Below, piece after piece: positions 5,429-9,134 of a stretch of DNA of 9,134 bases (positions within the stretch are counted from its first letter, which is position 1; each line of letters begins with the position of its first letter). The position numbers and the translations under genes are program-made. Below the pieces are notes generated by a model that was not told the origin of the DNA, made no database searches, and saw only the letters and a list, made by a program, of their open reading frames with translations. This stretch comes from an uncultured Bacilli bacterium (lineage in GTDB: Bacteria; Bacillota_I; Bacilli_A; RF39; UBA660), in contig CANQEF010000039.1 of assembly GCA_947594675.1 (NCBI GenBank), positions 1-9,134 of the forward strand, in the 5' to 3' direction.

Positions 5429-6028
5429 TTGTTAAGTGGACTTACTAATACTATTCAAGGTGTTTTAGATTTTACTTGGCCAATGACAATTATCTCACTT
5501 GTCATAATAATTTCATTTAGAATTTGTTCAATTATTAAAAATAAACAAAAAATTGTTTTATATAGAGAGCTTATTGCTTTAAGTTTTATTATTTATATAT
5601 TGTGTCTTTTCCAAGTTGTGACTTTTAGAGATGATACAGCATGGTCAAGTAATAATTTTATTCCTTTTAGAGAAATTTTGAGGTATAGTTTGACGAGTAG
5701 ACTTTTTTATAAAAATGTGATTGGTAATTTGATTATGTTTTTACCTTATGGTTTTTTTATAAGTTATTATTTTAAAAGTAGAAAGCCCAATCTTACGATT
5801 GTTTTAACCTTGATAGCAAGCTTTTCTATAGAATTAGTACAAATGTCAATAGGTAGAGTTTTTGATGTAGATGATATTTTATTAAATTTAGTAGGTAGTT
5901 TATTAGGATTTTCTAGTTATTTGGTTTTAGAAAAGATTGGGGAGTCTTTACCTAGTGTTTTTAAAAGTGAGTGGTTTTTAAATATTATTTCAATTATAAT
6001 TTTAATTGGTATTGTAACTTTATTGTAG
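5429..6028 (+). CDS. VanZ-like family integral membrane protein
   Basis: This is a 199-residue protein with about six hydrophobic segments (roughly 16-36, 46-64, 97-115, 121-140, 148-166 and 182-199). It shows the VanZ hallmarks: NFIPF at 76-80, the GNLIMFLPYG segment at 99-108, Glu135 in SIELVQ, and GRVFDVDDILLN at 142-153. VanZ proteins are linked to low-level glycopeptide and lipoglycopeptide tolerance, but most family members have no proven substrate. The start is TTG at 5429, preceded by the strong GAGGAGGGG within the end of yqfD; only two bases separate the genes. In Bacillus this position between yqfD and ybeY is held by phoH and yqfF, so this is a lineage-specific replacement. Resistance should not be inferred from the family alone. 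Confidence 0.88.
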   Translation: MLSGLTNTIQGVLDFTWPMTIISLVIIISFRICSIIKNKQKIVLYRELIALSFIIYILCLFQVVTFRDDTAWSSNNFIPFREILRYSLTSRLFYKNVIGNLIMFLPYGFFISYYFKSRKPNLTIVLTLIASFSIELVQMSIGRVFDVDDILLNLVGSLLGFSSYLVLEKIGESLPSVFKSEWFLNIISIIILIGIVTLL

Positions 6029-6039
6029 TAGGAGTTTTT

Positions 6040-6489
6040 ATGAATAAGATAGAAATAATTAATCAAACTAATGAAGAAATAGAAGAATTAAAAAGGGTAA
6101 AAAAAGTTTTATTAAATGCTATCAAAAAGGAAAAATTGCAAGATACATCTTTTAATTTAATTATTGTTGATAATCAGTATATAAAATATTTAAATAGTAC
6201 TTATCGTAAAATAGATAGAGAAACAGATGTCATAACATTTGCTTTAGAGGATGAAGATAGTATTATAATTCCAACTAAACAAAGAATTTTAGGTGATGTA
6301 TATATTTCTCTTGATAAGGCTAAACAGCAAAGTATTGAATATGGACATTCTTTACTTAGAGAATTATCTTTTTTAGCTGTACATGGATTTTATCATTTAT
6401 TAGGATATGATCATATGAATAAAGAAGATGAAAAAGTTATGTTTGCTAAACAAGAGGAGGTATTAATAGAAAATGGAATTGAAAGATAA
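6040..6489 (+). CDS. ybeY: Endoribonuclease YbeY (16S rRNA maturation factor)
   Basis: This 149-residue metal-dependent ribonuclease takes part in processing the 3' end of 16S rRNA and in ribosome quality control. The zinc-binding motif HGFYHLLGYDH supplies His115, His119 and His125. The upstream RETDVITFAL (60-69) and ILGDVYISLDKA segments are typical of the family. The ATG at 6040 has GGAG five bases upstream; an upstream frame would overlap vanZ without a ribosome site. It overlaps dgkA by 17 bases. Its neighbours Era and S21 act on the same end of 16S rRNA, which fits a shared operon. Confidence 0.95.
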   Translation: MNKIEIINQTNEEIEELKRVKKVLLNAIKKEKLQDTSFNLIIVDNQYIKYLNSTYRKIDRETDVITFALEDEDSIIIPTKQRILGDVYISLDKAKQQSIEYGHSLLRELSFLAVHGFYHLLGYDHMNKEDEKVMFAKQEEVLIENGIER

Positions 6490-6886
6490 AAATAATATTA
6501 CTTTAAAAGATTTTAAATTAGATAAAAAAAGATTGCGTAATAGTTTTAAGTATGCTGGTATAGGTATTTTACAAGCTTTTATTGGTGAGCAAAATTTGAA
6601 AATACATACTGTTATTGCTATAATGGTTATTATGGCGGGATTTATTCTTAAGATAAGTTATTTGGAATGGATAGCTTGTTTGATACTTATTGGTTTAGTT
6701 TTAATGGCGGAATTTTTTAATACGGCTATAGAGTATGTAGTTGATTTGGCCTCACCTGAGATTCATCCTTTAGCTAAAGCTGCTAAAGATACAGCAAGTG
6801 CTGGGGTATTAATGATGGCTATTATTTCAGCAATAATTGGATTAATTATTTTTATTCCACATATTATAAGATTTTTGGGAGTGTAA
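6473..6886 (+). CDS. dgkA: DgkA-type lipid kinase (undecaprenol/diacylglycerol kinase)
   Basis: This 137-residue integral membrane kinase has an N-terminal amphipathic stretch (SFKYAGIGILQAFIGEQNLKIH) and three hydrophobic segments (about 45-61, 63-79 and 108-130). The active-site signature is AEFFNTAIEYVVD (79-91, with Glu80, Asn83 and Glu87) together with KAAKDTASAGV (Lys105, Asp106). In Gram-positive bacteria this family mainly phosphorylates undecaprenol, feeding the lipid carrier of cell-wall synthesis; that substrate is inferred from the lineage. The ATG at 6473 lies inside ybeY, with AGGAGG at 6455-6460, twelve bases upstream. A TAG just before it rules out a longer start. Confidence 0.94.
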   Translation: MELKDKNNITLKDFKLDKKRLRNSFKYAGIGILQAFIGEQNLKIHTVIAIMVIMAGFILKISYLEWIACLILIGLVLMAEFFNTAIEYVVDLASPEIHPLAKAAKDTASAGVLMMAIISAIIGLIIFIPHIIRFLGV

Positions 6887-6888
6887 GT

Positions 6889-7269
6889 ATGAAAGAGAGA
6901 TTATTAGAGTTACAAAAGAATTGTTATATACCTTATTCACATTTTCCTGTTAGTGCAATATTAGTTTGTAATGATGGAAAAACTTTTAATGGTGTTAATG
7001 TTGAAAATGCTAGTTATGGAGCAACTATTTGTGCTGAACGGGTTGCTATAACATCAGCTATTGCAGCAGGATATAAAAAGAATGATTTTAAAGAGATACA
7101 TATTATGAGTAAAAATAAAGTAACACCTTGCTTTATTTGTAGACAGTTTTTTGAGGAGTTTTTTGATTTAGAAACTAAGATAATTTGTTATGATTTGGAA
7201 GGTAATTATGTAGTTTATACAAAAGAAGATTTGTGTCCTTCTCCTTTTGGGAGCAATGATTTAAAATGA
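6889..7269 (+). CDS. cdd: Cytidine deaminase
   Basis: This is a 126-residue enzyme of pyrimidine salvage that converts cytidine and deoxycytidine to uridine forms. The zinc site is Cys48 in CAE (with catalytic Glu50), Cys81 and Cys84. The preceding NVENASYGATICAERVAI block is typical. The second motif reads PCFIC instead of the usual PCGAC, but both cysteines remain, so activity is expected. It starts with ATG two bases after dgkA with GGGAGTG upstream, and its TGA overlaps the era ATG. Cytoplasmic tetramer in known members. Confidence 0.94.
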   Translation: MKERLLELQKNCYIPYSHFPVSAILVCNDGKTFNGVNVENASYGATICAERVAITSAIAAGYKKNDFKEIHIMSKNKVTPCFICRQFFEEFFDLETKIICYDLEGNYVVYTKEDLCPSPFGSNDLK

Positions 7270-8156
7270 AATGTGGTTTTGTAAGTTTAGTAGGAAGACC
7301 TAATGTTGGGAAAAGTACACTTCTTAATTCACTTTTAGGTATGAAGTTAGCAATTACTTCTAATGTTAGTGGTACTACTAGAAATATTATTCAAGGTATT
7401 TATAATGATGATGAGGCACAAATTATTTTCTTAGATACACCTGGTATTCATAAGCCAACTCATAAATTGGGTAATTTACTTAATAAAAAGGCTTATGATA
7501 AAACGGATGGTGTAGATATAATATTATTTTTAGTTGATATTTCTAAGGGTTTTGGTAAGGGAGATAAATTTATTTTAGATAAAATAAAAGATAAGAATAT
7601 TCCTATTTTTTTATTACTTAATAAGATAGATTTGGTTAAAGATAAAGGAAGGCTTTTACAAGATATAAATGAATTGAAAAATTTAGCTGATTTTAAAGAG
7701 ATTATTCCTTTATCAGCTTTAAAAAAAGATAATCTTAAGGAATTGATTTCTTGTTTAAAAAAGAATTTGGATGAGACTGATAAAATTTATGATGATGATG
7801 ATGAATTAACGAATGTTTCTACTAGGTTTATAATGGCTGAGTTTGTAAGAGAAAAGATTTTAGAACTTACTAAGGATGAAATTCCACATACAGTAACTTG
7901 TTATGTTGAAAATTTTAAAGAAGAAAAAGATTGTGTTCATATACAGGTTTTAATTATTGTGGATCGTGATAATATTAAGAAAATTATCATTGGTAAAAAT
8001 GGTTCTATGTTGAAAGAAATTGGGATAAAAGCTCGTATTGATATGGAAAAATTCTTGGGGAAAAAGGTTTATTTAGAAACTTATGTTAAGACTTTAAAAA
8101 ATTGGAGAGATGAGGAGAAATATTTTTTAGAGTTAGGATTAAAAGATGATGAATAA
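7266..8156 (+). CDS. era: GTPase Era
   Basis: This is a 296-residue essential GTPase that binds the 3' end of 16S rRNA during 30S assembly. The G domain has G1 GRPNVGKS (10-17), G3 DTPG (57-60) followed by IHKP, G4 NKID (119-122) and G5 SAL (150-152). A four-Asp stretch at 176-179 lies near the link to the C-terminal KH domain, whose GKNG loop is at 243-246. The C-terminal VYLETYVKTLKNWRDEE segment is highly typical. The length is normal. Its ATG overlaps the cdd stop as ATGA, indicating coupled translation, with GGGAG at 7249-7253. No odd residues. Confidence 0.97.
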   Translation: MKCGFVSLVGRPNVGKSTLLNSLLGMKLAITSNVSGTTRNIIQGIYNDDEAQIIFLDTPGIHKPTHKLGNLLNKKAYDKTDGVDIILFLVDISKGFGKGDKFILDKIKDKNIPIFLLLNKIDLVKDKGRLLQDINELKNLADFKEIIPLSALKKDNLKELISCLKKNLDETDKIYDDDDELTNVSTRFIMAEFVREKILELTKDEIPHTVTCYVENFKEEKDCVHIQVLIIVDRDNIKKIIIGKNGSMLKEIGIKARIDMEKFLGKKVYLETYVKTLKNWRDEEKYFLELGLKDDE

Positions 8157-8168
8157 AAATCGTTAAAT

Positions 8169-8194
8169 ATCACCACTATATTAATAGAGGTGAT
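8169..8194 (+). promoter_or_regulatory. Hairpin covering the ribosome site of the YqzL-like gene
   Basis: ATCACC (8169-8174) pairs with GGTGAT (8189-8194), then an A-A mismatch, then CTAT (8176-8179) pairs with ATAG (8184-8187) around the loop ATTA. The right side is the Shine-Dalgarno AGAGGTGAT of the small gene starting at 8198. Folding would lower its translation, and possibly that of recO which overlaps it closely. The short T-run afterwards (TTTT) makes a weak terminator a second possibility. Confidence 0.45.
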
Positions 8195-8197
8195 TTT

Positions 8198-8287
8198 ATG
8201 AGTACTGATATTTTATGGGAATTATTTATAAAAACAGGAGATATCAAATACTATAATTTATTAAAACAAATTGGAAAGCGGGATTAG
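8198..8287 (+). CDS. yqzL: YqzL-like small protein
   Basis: This is a 29-residue product, MSTDILWELFIKTGDIKYYN followed by LLKQIGKRD. The pattern hydrophobic-Trp-x-x-Phe-x-x-Thr-Gly-x-Ile-x-x-Tyr-x-x-Leu-x-x-Leu matches YqzL, the short protein found between era and recO in Bacillus, but it is shorter than the Bacillus form of about 47 residues because the acidic tail is missing. It has a clear ribosome site (AGAGGTGAT) and ATG start. It ends one base before the recO start, so the two are probably coupled. The function of YqzL is unknown. Confidence 0.8.
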   Translation: MSTDILWELFIKTGDIKYYNLLKQIGKRD

Positions 8288-8288
8288 A

Positions 8289-9026
8289 TTGAAAATAGAA
8301 AGTCTTGAAGGGATTATTTTAAGTGAAACTAATTATAGTGAATCTAGTAAAATTTTGAATATTTTAACTGAGGAGCATGGCTTAATTGGAGTTATTTCTA
8401 AGGGATGTCGTAATTTAAAAAGTAAATTGCGGGGTGTTAGTAGAAAGCTTATTTATGGGATGATTCATATTTATTATAAAGAAAATGGTTTATCTACTTT
8501 AATTGGAATTGATGTTATTAATTCATTTAGTCATATTTCGACTGATTTGGAAAGAATTAGCTATGCATCTTATATATTAGATATAGCATACCAGATAGTT
8601 AAGCAAAATGATTCAAAAGAGATTTATACATTATTAAAAGATACATTATTAAAAATTGAAGAAGGATTTAATCCTTTAGTACTTACAAATATATTAGAAT
8701 TAAAATTATTAGATTTTTTAGGAGTAAAACCTAATATTGATGGTTGTGCAATTTGTGGTAGTACTAAAAATATTGCTTGTTTATCTTCTGATAGTGGGGG
8801 ATATGTTTGTATAAATTGTAAGACAAATGAATTGCCAACTAGTGAAAAAATAATTAAGATGATAAGAATGTATTATTATGTTGATATAAAGAATATTACA
8901 AAGTTAGATGTTAGTGATGAGGTAAGTAAAGAGATAAATGCGTTTTTAGATGATTATTATGAGAGATATACGGGTATTTATCTAAAGAGTAAAAACTTTA
9001 TTAAACAAATTCAAAAAATATCATAA
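8289..9026 (+). CDS. recO: DNA repair protein RecO
   Basis: This 245-residue protein loads RecA onto SSB-coated DNA together with RecR in the RecFOR recombination path. The N-terminal OB-fold begins with LEGIILSETNYSESSKILNIL and contains HGLIGVISKGCRN. The C-terminal helical part holds a zinc finger with Cys153, Cys156, Cys174 and Cys177 (CAIC and CINC), and ends with YYERYTGIYLKSKNFIKQI, typical of the family. The TTG at 8289 is preferred because purine-rich GGAAAG (8273-8278) precedes it and the protein then begins like known RecO. A TTG at 8271 would add six residues and has no ribosome site. It is the last gene of the visible operon; glyQS often follows in relatives but is not in this window. 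Confidence 0.94.
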   Translation: MKIESLEGIILSETNYSESSKILNILTEEHGLIGVISKGCRNLKSKLRGVSRKLIYGMIHIYYKENGLSTLIGIDVINSFSHISTDLERISYASYILDIAYQIVKQNDSKEIYTLLKDTLLKIEEGFNPLVLTNILELKLLDFLGVKPNIDGCAICGSTKNIACLSSDSGGYVCINCKTNELPTSEKIIKMIRMYYYVDIKNITKLDVSDEVSKEINAFLDDYYERYTGIYLKSKNFIKQIQKIS

Positions 9027-9029
9027 GAT

Positions 9030-9058
9030 TTGCAAAAAAAGGGAAAATGTGGTATAAC
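9030..9058 (+). promoter_or_regulatory. Possible sigma-A promoter after recO
   Basis: TTGCAA (9030-9035), a 17-bp spacer and TATAAC (9053-9058) preceded by TGG form a plausible extended promoter directed rightward out of the window. Its -10 is inside the 26-bp repeat. A likely terminator lies only about ten bases past the predicted start, so it may give an attenuated leader, or the -10 match may be incidental. Confidence 0.4.
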
Positions 9059-9073
9059 CCGAGTTTGACAGTT
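9048..9073 (+). repeat. 26-bp inverted repeat, right copy
   Basis: This is the reverse complement of 54-79 with 25 of 26 positions matching; bases 9053-9073 match without interruption over 21 bp. It reads TGTGGTATAACCCGAG and continues TTTGACAGTT. In both copies the TATAAC end faces into the window and the GACAGTT end faces outward, so any promoter in them would point away from the enclosed genes. Confidence 0.75.
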
Positions 9074-9074
9074 G

Positions 9075-9122
9075 AAGAAAAGAAAAAAGTTTAATTTTAA
9101 TTGAAATTAGGCTTTTCTTTTT
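9075..9122 (+). terminator. Probable terminator after recO
   Basis: AAGAAAAG (9075-9082) pairs with CTTTTCTT (9112-9119), an inner AATTT (9093-9097) pairs with AAATT (9104-9108), and the right arm merges into a T-run ending at 9122. The long internal A-rich unpaired part makes it weaker than the terminator at 289. It could close the rpsU-recO operon, or act as an attenuator for the next gene. Confidence 0.45.
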
Positions 9123-9134
9123 AAGCAAAGTATA

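Noticed and set aside
5429..6028. Calling the VanZ-like gene an antibiotic resistance gene
   Set aside because: No other van genes are nearby and it sits in a housekeeping operon; the family is broad and mostly uncharacterised.
7790..7806. GAT repeat in era
   Set aside because: It encodes four Asp in a linker between the two domains; a short run not suggestive of phase variation.
54..9073. Reading the 26-bp inverted repeats as transposon ends
   Set aside because: No transposase lies between them, the enclosed genes are conserved core operon genes, and no target-site duplication is apparent next to the repeats.

Overview
This is a very A+T-rich stretch of a Firmicutes-type chromosome. The gene order rpsU-yqeY-yqfC-yqfD-(vanZ)-ybeY-dgkA-cdd-era-yqzL-recO is the one known from Bacillus and its relatives. 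UGA is used as a stop and UGG as tryptophan, so this is not a Mycoplasma-type code. The presence of yqfC and yqfD, which belong to the sporulation gene set in Bacillus, points to an endospore-forming lineage or one descended from it. An uncultured low-GC gut-type Bacilli/Erysipelotrichia-like or clostridial organism fits best, but that is inference.

Layout. Bases 1-395 are intergenic and hold one strong rho-independent terminator (289-323), one copy of a 26-bp inverted repeat (54-79) and the leader of the first gene. Bases 396-3179 are a compact bacteriocin-type secretion cassette. It has a C39-peptidase ABC exporter, a short membrane-anchored protein resembling the end part of a HlyD-type accessory protein, and two small precursor peptides with classical 15-residue double-glycine leaders. 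Neither peptide has an AUG start: the best starts are AUU and AUA, and both continue with Lys-Thr-Ile. The exporter and the accessory protein start with UUG, so no gene in the cassette starts with AUG.

Bases 3227-9026 are the housekeeping operon, driven by a good sigma-A promoter (TTGAAA, 17 bp, extended TATAAT). It encodes ribosomal protein S21, YqeY, YqfC/YqfD, a VanZ-like membrane protein, the rRNA endonuclease YbeY, a DgkA-type lipid kinase, cytidine deaminase, the GTPase Era, a tiny YqzL-like protein and RecO. Genes are packed with short gaps or overlaps. Terminator-like hairpins follow rpsU and yqeY and may step down downstream expression. phoH and yqfF (pgpH), which lie between yqfD and ybeY in Bacillus, are absent, and a vanZ-like gene sits in their place. 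After recO there is a likely terminator and the second copy of the 26-bp repeat in opposite orientation (9048-9073).

How it works together. The exporter would cleave the leaders after Gly-Gly and export two hydrophobic, GxxxG-containing peptides, probably a two-peptide bacteriocin or signalling pair. The downstream operon serves ribosome assembly and 16S rRNA maturation (S21, YbeY, Era), lipid and cytidine salvage, and DNA repair. The main points of novelty are the non-AUG precursor pair, each peptide with a single C-terminal cysteine, and the paired outward-facing 26-bp repeats that flank the whole block.
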